Positions 39,900 through 48,201 of a stretch of DNA of 64,000 nucleotides are shown piece by piece. Each line of letters starts with the position of its first letter. The first letter of the stretch is position 1. The notes below the pieces were generated by a model, which was given only the letters and a program-made list of their open reading frames with translations, was not told where the DNA came from and did not search any database. The DNA comes from Aquibacillus kalidii (GTDB taxonomy: Bacteria; Bacillota; Bacilli; Bacillales; Amphibacillaceae), in the NCBI RefSeq assembly GCF_014280935.1, contig NZ_JACLZI010000036.1, forward strand, positions 310,001-374,000. Direction: 5' to 3'. A program made the translations under genes and the position numbers.

Positions 39900-40820
39900 T
39901 TATGCAGAAGTTGCCACCGAATATTTAAAAATTTGTGGATGTAATAAACAATGATAACTACTATCTGAAGATAGTTCACCAAATTGTAGACCGATTAATA
40001 TTTTATTAGTAGAAATTTGTTTTCCTTCGTAGTTTACTAGAATAAGATCAGGTTTTAACACAATCATGAAGGTACGGTTCCCATCCACTCCTTGATAAGG
40101 AACAATATGAATGTTTTCTTCCCATTTACTTGGTAAAGAATCGAACATTAGATTTTCTTGCGCATCTTTCATCAAGTGCCAATCCTCTTCGGAGAACCAA
40201 TTACTCATAAATAGTTGATCACATATCACTACTGGTTTTCGTGATAACGGGTCTACTAGCTGATTTCCACTGTCTATATAGCCAGTAGTTACATGTGTTT
40301 CACCTAATAGTTGAATACTAACCTCATATAAGTGATCGTACCGGAAATTTTCTAGCATTTGCTTGTCCATCCTTGACTTTGTAAAAAACCATATAATTGG
40401 AAATCCTATTCCAACAAATAACCAACTTATCTGATCACCGTATCCTGTTTGGAAGGTTAATATCCCACTATTAGATGCAACCATTTGTTGTCCTAAAAAG
40501 AAATGTAAAGCTATTAATCCACCCCCAAGAGCAAATGAAACAAAATAAAAAGATAACAGTTTTTTTAAAAACTGACGTAAGTTCTTAAATCCAAACGCTG
40601 TTAATACAATAAAGAGCGAGTACACTCCTTTCCCGAAAGGTGTTGTTATTAATGTTTCTGGAAGAAATAAAGTGATAGGAACCAGTATTGAAGCAATAAA
40701 GGCTCCAAAAAAAACTCTCAGATGCCTAGAGTTATCTCTAGTTATAAATTGAGTCAAAAGCAATATCATCCAATCTAATAAAATATTTAATATCCATATT
40801 GCATCTAAATAAATAGTCAC
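39900..40820 (-). CDS. spoIIGA: Sporulation membrane aspartic protease SpoIIGA (pro-sigma-E processing)
   Basis: A 306-residue protein whose N-terminal half has about five membrane helices and whose C-terminal half is an aspartyl-protease-like domain with the catalytic motif IDSGN at D183, the same position as in B. subtilis. It is activated by SpoIIR from the forespore and cleaves pro-SigE. The start chosen is a GTG at 40820, giving MTIYLDAIWILN (B. subtilis: MKIYLDVIWLLN) with AAAGGA 8 bp upstream; the longer reading from a GTG at 40841 lacks a ribosome site. Confidence 0.95.
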   Translation of the reverse strand: MTIYLDAIWILNILLDWMILLLTQFITRDNSRHLRVFFGAFIASILVPITLFLPETLITTPFGKGVYSLFIVLTAFGFKNLRQFLKKLLSFYFVSFALGGGLIALHFFLGQQMVASNSGILTFQTGYGDQISWLFVGIGFPIIWFFTKSRMDKQMLENFRYDHLYEVSIQLLGETHVTTGYIDSGNQLVDPLSRKPVVICDQLFMSNWFSEEDWHLMKDAQENLMFDSLPSKWEENIHIVPYQGVDGNRTFMIVLKPDLILVNYEGKQISTNKILIGLQFGELSSDSSYHCLLHPQIFKYSVATSA

Positions 40821-40861
40821 TTTTTTCTTCCTTTCAAACACTAAGGTAAGGATTTGTTGCT

Positions 40862-40894
40862 AGTATAGCTAATATAACTTCAGAAGTCTGTCAC
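40862..40894 (-). promoter_or_regulatory. spoIIG-type promoter with wide spacing
   Basis: On the minus strand GTGACA (40889-40894), 21 bp, TATACT (40862-40867). The spoIIG promoter of B. subtilis also uses an abnormally wide spacer (22 bp) and needs Spo0A~P. The -35 overlaps TGACAGA, which is a partial 0A box. Confidence 0.65.
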
Positions 40895-40979
40895 ATTTTG
40901 TGACTCAACGACTACTAATTTTCAGAAGTTATTAGTTAATTTGTCATTTAATTTTTCAAGTAATTTACTTGATAGTTTT

Positions 40980-40986
40980 TTCGACA
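40980..40986 (-). promoter_or_regulatory. Spo0A box upstream of spoIIGA
   Basis: A perfect TGTCGAA on the minus strand, about 90 bp upstream of the -35. It equals the consensus Spo0A-binding 7-mer. Its location in the only promoter region of spoIIGA supports function. Confidence 0.7.
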
Positions 40987-41261
40987 CCTATTAGTGTGCA
41001 TGTTAAGCAGTGAAATTCCTAATGATATTTTTTGATAAGAAGATATAAATAAAAAACACAAACTCACTGAAACCGCGAGAGGAGTTAACAACACTCGCCA
41101 CGTAAAGCTTAAGCCTTATTGATAGAGTGAAATTAATGAATTAGTAACGAGAAGTGAAGTATCGTGTAATAAGAATAACTTTTCGAAACCTACAATGAAA
41201 TTATTAGTTTTAAGTATTATTTGTTCGTTTATTTAATTATCCAAATAAAATTCCATTAAAA
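40987..41261. other. Spacer between ftsZ terminator and spoIIGA promoter region
   Basis: About 275 bp, AT-rich, with no ORF of coding character and no repeat recognised. The flanking elements are listed separately. Confidence 0.5.
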
Positions 41262-41287
41262 AAAGCAGATGATTAATCATCTGCTTT
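41262..41287 (-). terminator. Terminator of ftsZ
   Basis: A perfectly palindromic 26-bp hairpin centred on GATTAATC, starting AAAGCAGAT. On the minus strand it is followed by a U run. It ends the ftsA-ftsZ transcript. Confidence 0.92.
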
Positions 41288-41297
41288 AACTCGAATA

Positions 41298-42440
41298 TTA
41301 TCTTCTTCTATTTCTATTTCTTAAGAAAGTTGGTATATCCAAAGTATCTTCATCTTTAGATTTTGGTTGAGTAGATGCAACTGTTTCTCTTACACCTTCT
41401 TCACGCCTTCTTTCACTTTGTTGAGGTTTACTATTACTTGCATTATTCACTACTGGTCTTTGCTTAGGCTGCGCTTTAGCAAGTTGAGCTTCGTCAAATC
41501 CTGTAGCAATTACAGTTACAACTATTTCATCTTTTAAGTCCTCATTTACTACAGAACCGAAAATAACATTAACTTCTTGGTCAGCGGCAGAAGTAACTAT
41601 ATCTGCAGCTTCTTGGACTTCATATAGACTTAAGTTAGTTCCACCAGTAATATTCATTAATACACCATGCGCTCCATCAATAGACGTTTCTAATAGTGGA
41701 GAAGAAATTGCTTTCTTAGCGGCTTCTGTTGCTCTATTTTCTCCAGTAGCAATACCGATTCCCATTAATGCAGAACCCTTATCTGACATAATTGTCTTAA
41801 CATCAGCAAAGTCAACGTTAATTAAACCAGGTGTTGCAATCAAATCAGAAATACCTTGAACACCTTGACGTAATACGTTGTCTGCTTCGCGGAATGCTTC
41901 AAGCATTGGCGTGTTTTTATCAACGATTTCTAATAAACGATCATTAGGAATAACAATTAGTGTATCTACGCTGCTCTTTAGACCATCAATACCAGAGACT
42001 GCTTGTGTGGAACGTTTGCGGCCTTCAAATGAAAACGGGCGTGTTACGACACCAACTGTTAAAGCGCCAAGTTCTTTTGCTACTTGTGCGATTACTGGTG
42101 CAGCACCTGTTCCAGTTCCTCCACCCATACCTGCAGTAACAAAAACCATGTCAGCACCTTTTAACACTTCTTCTAACTGTTCTTTACTTTCTTCAGCAGC
42201 CTTGCGTCCAACCTCAGGATTTGCTCCTGCTCCTAATCCTCGAGTTAATTTTGTTCCAATTTGCATTTTCACTTCAGCTTTAGATAAATTCAAAGCTTGA
42301 GCATCTGTATTAACAGCAATAAATTCTACGCCTTGAACTCCGTGTTCAATCATTCGATTTACTGCGTTACTACCGCCCCCACCTACACCGATTACCTTAA
42401 TCGATGCAAGTTGATCCATATTTGTATCAAACTCTAACAT
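41298..42440 (-). CDS. ftsZ: Cell-division GTPase FtsZ
   Basis: A 380-residue tubulin homologue that forms the Z-ring. [20 protein letters not shown] leads into [15 protein letters not shown], and the tubulin signature [16 protein letters not shown] is near residue 105. [14 protein letters not shown] forms the T7/synergy area. A variable Q/S-rich linker precedes the conserved C-terminal peptide [16 protein letters not shown] that binds FtsA, SepF and other partners. The ATG follows TAGGAGGAAC. It lies 186 bp after ftsA. Confidence 0.97.
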   Translation of the reverse strand: MLEFDTNMDQLASIKVIGVGGGGSNAVNRMIEHGVQGVEFIAVNTDAQALNLSKAEVKMQIGTKLTRGLGAGANPEVGRKAAEESKEQLEEVLKGADMVFVTAGMGGGTGTGAAPVIAQVAKELGALTVGVVTRPFSFEGRKRSTQAVSGIDGLKSSVDTLIVIPNDRLLEIVDKNTPMLEAFREADNVLRQGVQGISDLIATPGLINVDFADVKTIMSDKGSALMGIGIATGENRATEAAKKAISSPLLETSIDGAHGVLMNITGGTNLSLYEVQEAADIVTSAADQEVNVIFGSVVNEDLKDEIVVTVIATGFDEAQLAKAQPKQRPVVNNASNSKPQQSERRREEGVRETVASTQPKSKDEDTLDIPTFLRNRNRRR

Positions 42441-42626
42441 TTTCGTTCCTCCTAATTTGCAAGTTTACAAGATTCATTGAAGTTATAGTTAATTTCTGTT
42501 AGAGGATGTCCAAAAAGCTACAGAATATCGTTTTAACAGCTACTTAAGTACCATTTCTAGCAGCCTGTACCATTCCTCTATCAACGAAACGAATAGTCAT
42601 TCATTCCCTATCTATTCTAGATGATA

Positions 42627-43913
42627 TTAATCAAAGAAATATTTAAATAGGTTAGCAATACCAGACTCTTTCTTTTTGGTTGGAGTAGTAGATTCTTTCT
42701 GCTTGACTACGCGCTTGGTTTTTGTAGGTTGTGTAGCTTGAGCTTCTCTAATTGTAACAGCATCAGAAATTTCTTTTCCCTGTATTTTCGCATTCCGATA
42801 GGCAAATTTCAAGATGCCAACACCTGAAGTAAATTGGGGTTCTCTTACTCCAATATAATCCGGGATAGCGATTCTTACATTGCTATAGAAAAGGTCTTGT
42901 GCTAACTCTAAAGCTCCAGGCATACTCATACATCCACCTGTTAAGACATAACCACCTGCTAGCTCTTGATATCCCATCTTTCTAATCTCTCTCTCAGAAA
43001 ATGCGTAAATTTCTTCTAATCTCGCTTCAATCATATCAGATATTTCCAATTGGTTAAACGTCTGTTTCTTATTACTACCAATTATTGTTGCTTCAAACGT
43101 TTCCTCTTCTCTAGCATCATCAAAAAAAGCATGTCCATGATTTAATTTAACATCTTCCGCCTCTTCTGATGTAGTACGAAGACCAATAGATAAATCTTTT
43201 GTTATGTTGTCTCCACCAAGTGGGACAACACGTGTAGATACTAAGTGATCATTTTCAAATACAGACACTGTCGTGCTTCCACCACCAACATCAATAAGGG
43301 CTACTCCTAGGTTCTTTTCATCTTTAGATAAAGCTACTGAACCTGTTGCTAATGGTTGAAGACAAATATCAAGCACCTCTAAATTTGCTCTTTCAACGCA
43401 TTTCAATACATTATGTAGCATTGTTTTAGCACAAGTAATAATTGTGCCTTCCATTTCTAAGCGAACACCAATCATTCCTCTTGGGTCATTAATTTCATCT
43501 AAACCATCCACAATAAATTGTTTTGGTATTACATCTATTACCTCACGCTCAGGAGGAATTGAAATAACTTGAGCAGCGTCAATAACACGTTTTATATCTT
43601 CGTTGCCAATTTCTCTGTTTTCACTGGATACAGCTACCACTCCATGGCAAGGTTGGAGTTGAATGTGATTTCCATTTATCCCAACAATTACGCGGTCTAT
43701 TTGAATATCAACCATTCTTTCTGCTTGTTCCACAGCTGTTCGGATTGAGTGAACCGTTTGGTCTATATCTACAATGGCACCTTTCTTCATTCCGTTGGAC
43801 TTTGCAGTACCAACTCCTATAATATTTAAGGAATCATTGAGAACTTCACCTATAATTACTTTTATTTTTGATGTACCTATATCCAGGCTGACTAAAATTT
43901 CATTGTTGTTCAA
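42627..43913 (-). CDS. ftsA: Cell-division actin-like protein FtsA
   Basis: A 428-residue actin-like ATPase that tethers FtsZ to the membrane. Phosphate 1 is VSLDIGTSKIKVIIGE, phosphate 2 GVALIDVGGGSTTVSVF, the adenosine motif GGYVLTGGCMSMPG, and the 1C domain lies at about 85-165. The C-terminal amphipathic helix GIANLFKYFFD is the membrane anchor. A TTG at 43913 gives MNNNEILVSLDIGTS (B. subtilis MNNNELYVSLDIGTS) and lies 7 bp from GGAGG. An in-frame ATG eight codons upstream precedes that ribosome site and is rejected. Confidence 0.96.
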   Translation of the reverse strand: MNNNEILVSLDIGTSKIKVIIGEVLNDSLNIIGVGTAKSNGMKKGAIVDIDQTVHSIRTAVEQAERMVDIQIDRVIVGINGNHIQLQPCHGVVAVSSENREIGNEDIKRVIDAAQVISIPPEREVIDVIPKQFIVDGLDEINDPRGMIGVRLEMEGTIITCAKTMLHNVLKCVERANLEVLDICLQPLATGSVALSKDEKNLGVALIDVGGGSTTVSVFENDHLVSTRVVPLGGDNITKDLSIGLRTTSEEAEDVKLNHGHAFFDDAREEETFEATIIGSNKKQTFNQLEISDMIEARLEEIYAFSEREIRKMGYQELAGGYVLTGGCMSMPGALELAQDLFYSNVRIAIPDYIGVREPQFTSGVGILKFAYRNAKIQGKEISDAVTIREAQATQPTKTKRVVKQKESTTPTKKKESGIANLFKYFFD

Positions 43914-43950
43914 AGAGGCACCTCCTATTTTCGGCATCTGAATAGTACAA

Positions 43951-43979
43951 ATATTATCGAATATTCACCTGAATTACAA
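43951..43979 (-). promoter_or_regulatory. Promoter of ftsA-ftsZ
   Basis: On the minus strand TTGTAA (43974-43979), 17 bp, TAATAT (43951-43956), a good sigma-A site about 40 bp before the FtsA start codon. A second TATGAT-type -10 lies farther upstream. No convincing sigma-H site was found. Confidence 0.7.
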
Positions 43980-44121
43980 TCTATTTTCAATAATATCTAT
44001 CAGTTTCTAAAAATTACTAATTTTCATCATACCAAACTGACTTTAAAACTTATAATAAAAAACCCTCAAATAACAATATTCAACACAAAACGACGATTTC
44101 CTTTAATTTGCTCGGATTTTT

Positions 44122-44472
44122 TTACATTTCCACATTTTTTTGCTTTTTGTCGATTAACACTCTTCTAATTATAGCGATATTTTGAAAGAGTCTCACACCA
44201 AAAGCAAATACAGCAGCTAGGTATAAATCAACACCTAACTGGACTCCCAAAAATGCCAAGAGTGCAGCTAAGATTATATTAAAGAAAAAGCCTGTCAGAA
44301 ATACTTTTTCATTAAACAGCCCTTCTAAGTGAGCTCTAATACCACCGAAGATCGTATCTAAGGCAGCTAATACTGCAATGGATAAATAATTAGAGTATTG
44401 ATCTGGTACTGTAATATCCGTCATTAATCCTAATGATAAACCAACTATTAAACACAGTGCCGGTAACCACAT
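44122..44472 (-). CDS. sbp: Small basic family membrane protein Sbp (DUF1290)
   Basis: A 116-residue membrane protein with three or four hydrophobic segments. The family core is LDTIFGGIRAHLEGLFNEKVFLTGFFFNIILAA and FAFGVRLFQNIAIIRR. It lies upstream of ftsA in most Bacillaceae; its function is unknown. The second ATG (44472, MWLPALCLIVG) is 7 bp from AGGTG and is preferred over the ATG at 44478, which is 1 bp from it. ylxX ends in the same place. Confidence 0.9.
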   Translation of the reverse strand: MWLPALCLIVGLSLGLMTDITVPDQYSNYLSIAVLAALDTIFGGIRAHLEGLFNEKVFLTGFFFNIILAALLAFLGVQLGVDLYLAAVFAFGVRLFQNIAIIRRVLIDKKQKNVEM

Positions 44473-44474
44473 TA

Positions 44475-45194
44475 TCATTCACCTGCTTCTGCTTGTTCTT
44501 TTACTTTAATTCCTTCCAGGTCCACTACTCCTTCATAGCCTGGCAGAACCAACCCATTTTTAATCTCTGCACTTAAACTAAGATCTTCTATTGCAAAGTA
44601 GTCCTTTGACTCACTAACTTGCACATAATCTAATAAACGCTTTGGGTTTGGCGACAACACTTTAAGCTTAAGAGGAATTCCTGGAAGTGCATGATTATTA
44701 ACATATGTTTTTCCATTTACGTATCGAATCGGCGTTAAATTGATTATTCGCTCATTTTCTATTGCAATATCCTCAGCTCCATAGGTATTTAACTCATTGA
44801 TTAGGCGATTCAGTAAATCCGGGGTTATAGAAGGGTAGGACTCCACTCTTTCAGACTCATTCTCAAAGAGTGGTTCAATAGTTATTAACAGTCCCTTTCC
44901 CTTTTTTTCAGTAAGACCTGCTTTTTCCTTCAACACCTCAGTAGACTCTTTTAGTGTATTCAGTTGCTCTTGCTCAGATTTTTCAGAGTACTCTTCTAAT
45001 ATTCTTTCTGATTCCGTAATTTGATTATACAGAAGGAGTTGTTTCTTTTGTTCTGTTTGTAATTGCTTTCTAATTTCCCACACATCTCTAGTCTCTCGAA
45101 TATCTGGTTTTTGTGTCGATTGAAATTGTATTGCGATCATAAACCCCGTCAATACACAAACAAAGGAAATAAGAGCTTTTCTTTTAAACTTCAA
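44475..45194 (-). CDS. ylxX: DUF881 membrane-anchored protein YlxX
   Basis: A 239-residue protein with one N-terminal membrane helix (ALISFVCVLTGFMIAIQF), a coiled coil (about 45-100) and a C-terminal DUF881 domain with INELNTYGAEDIAIENERI. It is a paralogue of the next gene, ylxW; both occur between divIB and sbp in Bacillus, with unknown function. AAAGGTG is well spaced for the TTG at 45194 (MKFKRKALISF); a GTG three codons upstream lies within the ribosome site. Confidence 0.88.
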   Translation of the reverse strand: MKFKRKALISFVCVLTGFMIAIQFQSTQKPDIRETRDVWEIRKQLQTEQKKQLLLYNQITESERILEEYSEKSEQEQLNTLKESTEVLKEKAGLTEKKGKGLLITIEPLFENESERVESYPSITPDLLNRLINELNTYGAEDIAIENERIINLTPIRYVNGKTYVNNHALPGIPLKLKVLSPNPKRLLDYVQVSESKDYFAIEDLSLSAEIKNGLVLPGYEGVVDLEGIKVKEQAEAGE

Positions 45195-45207
45195 TAATAT
45201 CACCTTT

Positions 45208-45900
45208 CTAGCTAATCCTTGCTTTCATCTCAATCGTATCTTTTTTTTCCATCTCGACATCAATTTGATCATTCACTAATATATCAATAACTCCATTTGT
45301 TAAATTTAAACTGACATTTAAAGTATCTGAATCTCCTATTGCCGCTATGGTAAATGGAGCAGGGTGTTGCACACCATCTACAGAAATAACGGGCCCAACA
45401 CATGATATGTAGCTATCGTGAAAAATTCTTTGCCCATTAATGGAAATGGCTTTTGCACCTGCACTATATAATTCATTTATCACCAATTGAATATGACGGT
45501 CATGAACCATATATTGATTTGCATTTTCCTCGGTAGGAATGTAGGAAGCATCACTTAGAGTTAGCTTTACTCCCTCTCCCTGAATAGGTAATTCACCAAC
45601 AAGCATTTGAAGCTCTTTTTTATCTTCAACAAACTCTCCAATATTTGTTTGCTGCTGACCAAGCTCTTCTTCTAACTCTTGGACTTGTCGGCGATTCTTA
45701 TTTAATTGTTGACGTAACTCAATGTTCTTTGCCTCTAAATCGAGCAATTGTTGTCGGTAGTAGTAATCTTTTTCCCATTCTTGATCAGAGATTTGAACTA
45801 CTCTCGTTTCTGTTTGTGTGTACTGATAACTAAAAGAGATCAGAAACCCAAAGACTAGTAGGACTAAAGACAACACTACATGTCTACCCCTGAATTTCAT
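45208..45900 (-). CDS. ylxW: DUF881 membrane-anchored protein YlxW
   Basis: A 230-residue protein with an N-terminal membrane helix (VVLSLVLLVFGFLISFSY), a Gln/Leu-rich coiled coil (about 50-95: LEAKNIELRQQLNKNRRQVQ) and a DUF881 domain with MVHDRHIQLVINELYSAGAKAISINGQRI. The extracytoplasmic coiled coil is reminiscent of division proteins such as FtsL/DivIC, but no function is established. It overlaps the divIB end by 17 bp. Confidence 0.9.
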   Translation of the reverse strand: MKFRGRHVVLSLVLLVFGFLISFSYQYTQTETRVVQISDQEWEKDYYYRQQLLDLEAKNIELRQQLNKNRRQVQELEEELGQQQTNIGEFVEDKKELQMLVGELPIQGEGVKLTLSDASYIPTEENANQYMVHDRHIQLVINELYSAGAKAISINGQRIFHDSYISCVGPVISVDGVQHPAPFTIAAIGDSDTLNVSLNLTNGVIDILVNDQIDVEMEKKDTIEMKARIS

Positions 45901-46678
45901 TTTGACTCTCCTTCGGTTCTGTTACTTCTTTGTCATACGGATCAAAAACTGCTCCTCCATCACCAATCCGGATAATCCCTTCACTTTTAGGGTCTAATTG
46001 GGAAACAATAGAAGGATAAGCGCGAATCGCTTTTGCAAAATTCCGAATCGAGGCATCCACCTCAAAACCATCATTCATATATACGCGTATTTTATACGGA
46101 TTCCCTTCTGTTGGATTCCATTGGATTTCAGAAACAATCGCAACAACGGTTCGTGGCAAACGCTCTAATTCTATGGTTAGTTCCTGAAGATAGGTATCTT
46201 TTTCAAAGTTGGTGATCAATGGTGCATCACCCTTTAACGACGTTAATGGCTTGGAGTCTAATCTTGTCCCATTCTCTAATAGTTGGTAGTACTTCCCATC
46301 CTGTTTCACATACCCTACAATATGGTATTCTTTTACTGCGACATTAATAGTAGTAGGAAATGTCTTAGATACAGTGACAGACTTGATCTCAGGGTGTTTT
46401 TCTATTTGCTTTTTTACTTGTTTAATATTTACGCTCCAAAAATTATCTTCACTCGTTATCTCACTTAAATCTCTAATTGCCTTATCTTCTAAGTAGTAAT
46501 TTCCAGAAACCTTTACCTCATGTACATGACTTAGGGAAGATTGCAAATAGATAACAATAAAAATTAATGTGAAGAATATGGATAAATAAAAGATCAATCG
46601 CCTGTTTGCTTTTTTCTTTCTAGCCTGTTTTAGTTTCGGTATTCTATCTTCTATCGATACAACGTTTTTTTGACTCAT
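45884..46678 (-). CDS. divIB: Cell-division protein DivIB (FtsQ)
   Basis: A 264-residue bitopic protein. A basic cytoplasmic tail (KLKQARKKKANRR) precedes one membrane helix (FYLSIFFTLIFIVIYL), then a POTRA domain (about 50-120: VHEVKVSGNYYLEDKAIRDL) and the FtsQ/DivIB beta domain. It regulates septal peptidoglycan synthesis with FtsL and DivIC. In B. subtilis murG and murB lie between spoVE and divIB; here they are absent, and a terminator and separate leader precede divIB. Confidence 0.94.
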   Translation of the reverse strand: MSQKNVVSIEDRIPKLKQARKKKANRRLIFYLSIFFTLIFIVIYLQSSLSHVHEVKVSGNYYLEDKAIRDLSEITSEDNFWSVNIKQVKKQIEKHPEIKSVTVSKTFPTTINVAVKEYHIVGYVKQDGKYYQLLENGTRLDSKPLTSLKGDAPLITNFEKDTYLQELTIELERLPRTVVAIVSEIQWNPTEGNPYKIRVYMNDGFEVDASIRNFAKAIRAYPSIVSQLDPKSEGIIRIGDGGAVFDPYDKEVTEPKESQNEIQG

Positions 46679-46876
46679 CTCCTATTTCTTCCCTTTTACA
46701 AAATTAAATTAGGTTTATAAGGTTTTCCAAACCTATTATCTAATAGTATTACTATGAAATAACGAAACGGCATACATGGATGCCGTTAATTGGAACTAAT
46801 AATAAAATTATATCATATTTTATAGTCACTCGTATTCGATTTCTGTTGAAGTTATGCTAATTTTTTAGAAAAAAAT
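46679..46876 (-). promoter_or_regulatory. Promoter and leader of divIB
   Basis: On the minus strand an extended -10 TGATATAAT (TATAAT at 46807-46812) lies about 130 bp before divIB. The leader contains a perfect hairpin AACGGCAT...ATGCCGTT (46766-46787) and a 13-bp palindrome, ATAGTA-T-TACTAT (46743-46755). The roles of these are unknown. Confidence 0.55.
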
Positions 46877-46877
46877 A

Positions 46878-46913
46878 AAATCAGTTAGTCCACCGAAGTG
46901 AATCAACTGATTT
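46878..46913 (-). terminator. Terminator after spoVE
   Basis: AAATCAGTT...CCAC (46878-46893) pairs with GTGaatcAACTGATTT (46898-46913) with a small mismatch. On the minus strand a U-rich run follows. It separates the mraZ-spoVE transcript from divIB. Confidence 0.88.
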
Positions 46914-46953
46914 ATAAATAGTCAATGTAAAAAATATTGTTTTATTAGAGATT

Positions 46954-48069
46954 TTACAATCTCGCATATCTGCTTATGTTCAGCAAGATACCAATGGAAC
47001 ATAATGTCAATGTTAAGGAAGAACCACCATAACTTAAAAATGGTAACGTAATCCCAGTAACAGGTATTAAACCAATTACGACACTGATGTTAATCATAAC
47101 TTGGATACATACCATACCAACTATGCCTAGACCTAATAAACTTCCATACGTATCAGGTGCTGCTAGCGATACTCTAATGCCTCTCCAAAGTAAAAGTAAG
47201 AACAACATCAATACAAATGTTCCACCAAGAAAACCTAATTCTTCAGAAATAATTGCAAAAATAAAATCATTATGTGGTTCTGGTAAATAGAAAAACTTCT
47301 GTAGACTTTGTCCTAATCCCATTCCCATCAGCCCACCAGGACCAATAGCATACAAAGATTGGATAATTTGAAACCCATTCCCTAGTGGATCCTCCCATGG
47401 ATTTAAGAATGCAGTTATTCTGTTAATTCGATACGGAGCTGAAGCAATCAGTGCTAGAAACCCTAGAATACCAAGAGTGCCTAGCCCGACAAAGTGGCTT
47501 ATTTTTGCTCCTGATACAAAGATCATCACCATACAAGTTAGAACTAGGACTACACCTGTACCCAAATCTGGCTGTAGCATAATTAAACCAAAAGCAACAA
47601 ATACTAATAGTAAAGAAGGCATAAATCCTTTCTTAAAAGAAGTAATATACTTTTGATTTGTAGCTAGGTAAGTAGAAAGGAAAATGATTAATCCTAGCTT
47701 CATAAACTCAGCTGGTTGGATACTAAATGCTCCAACACCTATCCAACTTCTAGCTCCACCTCTAACCATCCCTACTCCTGGAATCAGTACGGCAATAAGA
47801 AGTAGAAAACAAACAAACAAGATAACTTTTGCATACTTCCTCCAAGTTAGATAAGGAATATTTGCGATAACAAACATAGCAATAACCCCAGTTGTAGCGA
47901 ATAGTAATTGCCTCTTCGCAAAATAAAAGGAGTCATTGAATTTGTAATCCGCCCAGATAGCTGATGCACTATACACCATTACTATTCCGACAAGTAATAG
48001 TGAAAAAATCGCGATAACCAATAGCATATCTGGTGCACTCTGTGAAGACTTCTGTTTTGTTCTGAACAA
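46954..48069 (-). CDS. spoVE: Stage V sporulation protein SpoVE (SEDS glycosyltransferase, FtsW paralogue)
   Basis: A 371-residue SEDS-family polymerase with about ten membrane helices, partner of SpoVD in spore cortex synthesis. VYSASAIWADYKFNDSFYFAKRQLLF (positions about 25-50), GAFSIQPAEFMKLGLI, FLNPWEDPLGNGFQ, FYLPEPHNDFIFAI and the terminal GITLPFLSYGGSS match B. subtilis SpoVE more closely than FtsW. The ORF is open 19 codons upstream, but a TTG at 48069 follows GGGGTG at good spacing and gives the SpoVE-like length. Start uncertain. Confidence 0.9.
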   Translation of the reverse strand: MFRTKQKSSQSAPDMLLVIAIFSLLLVGIVMVYSASAIWADYKFNDSFYFAKRQLLFATTGVIAMFVIANIPYLTWRKYAKVILFVCFLLLIAVLIPGVGMVRGGARSWIGVGAFSIQPAEFMKLGLIIFLSTYLATNQKYITSFKKGFMPSLLLVFVAFGLIMLQPDLGTGVVLVLTCMVMIFVSGAKISHFVGLGTLGILGFLALIASAPYRINRITAFLNPWEDPLGNGFQIIQSLYAIGPGGLMGMGLGQSLQKFFYLPEPHNDFIFAIISEELGFLGGTFVLMLFLLLLWRGIRVSLAAPDTYGSLLGLGIVGMVCIQVMINISVVIGLIPVTGITLPFLSYGGSSLTLTLCSIGILLNISRYARL

Positions 48070-48201
48070 AAAAACACCCCATTTCCAAATACATAGGAAC
48101 GTGGGGCTGTAGAAGAACTTGTCCAATTCATTCTACGTTAGTAGAAAACAATAGGAAAGTCCTTCTTATCTAATTTATTGCTATATAGATAAAACAAGCC
48201 C

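Noticed and set aside
41878-42300. 140-codon plus-strand ORF antisense to ftsZ
   Set aside because: The Pro/Ser/Ala-rich translation comes from the highly conserved GTP-binding region on the other strand.
46954-48069. Calling the SEDS gene ftsW
   Set aside because: Sequence blocks and position after murD match SpoVE of B. subtilis more closely; FtsW is normally encoded elsewhere in Bacillaceae.
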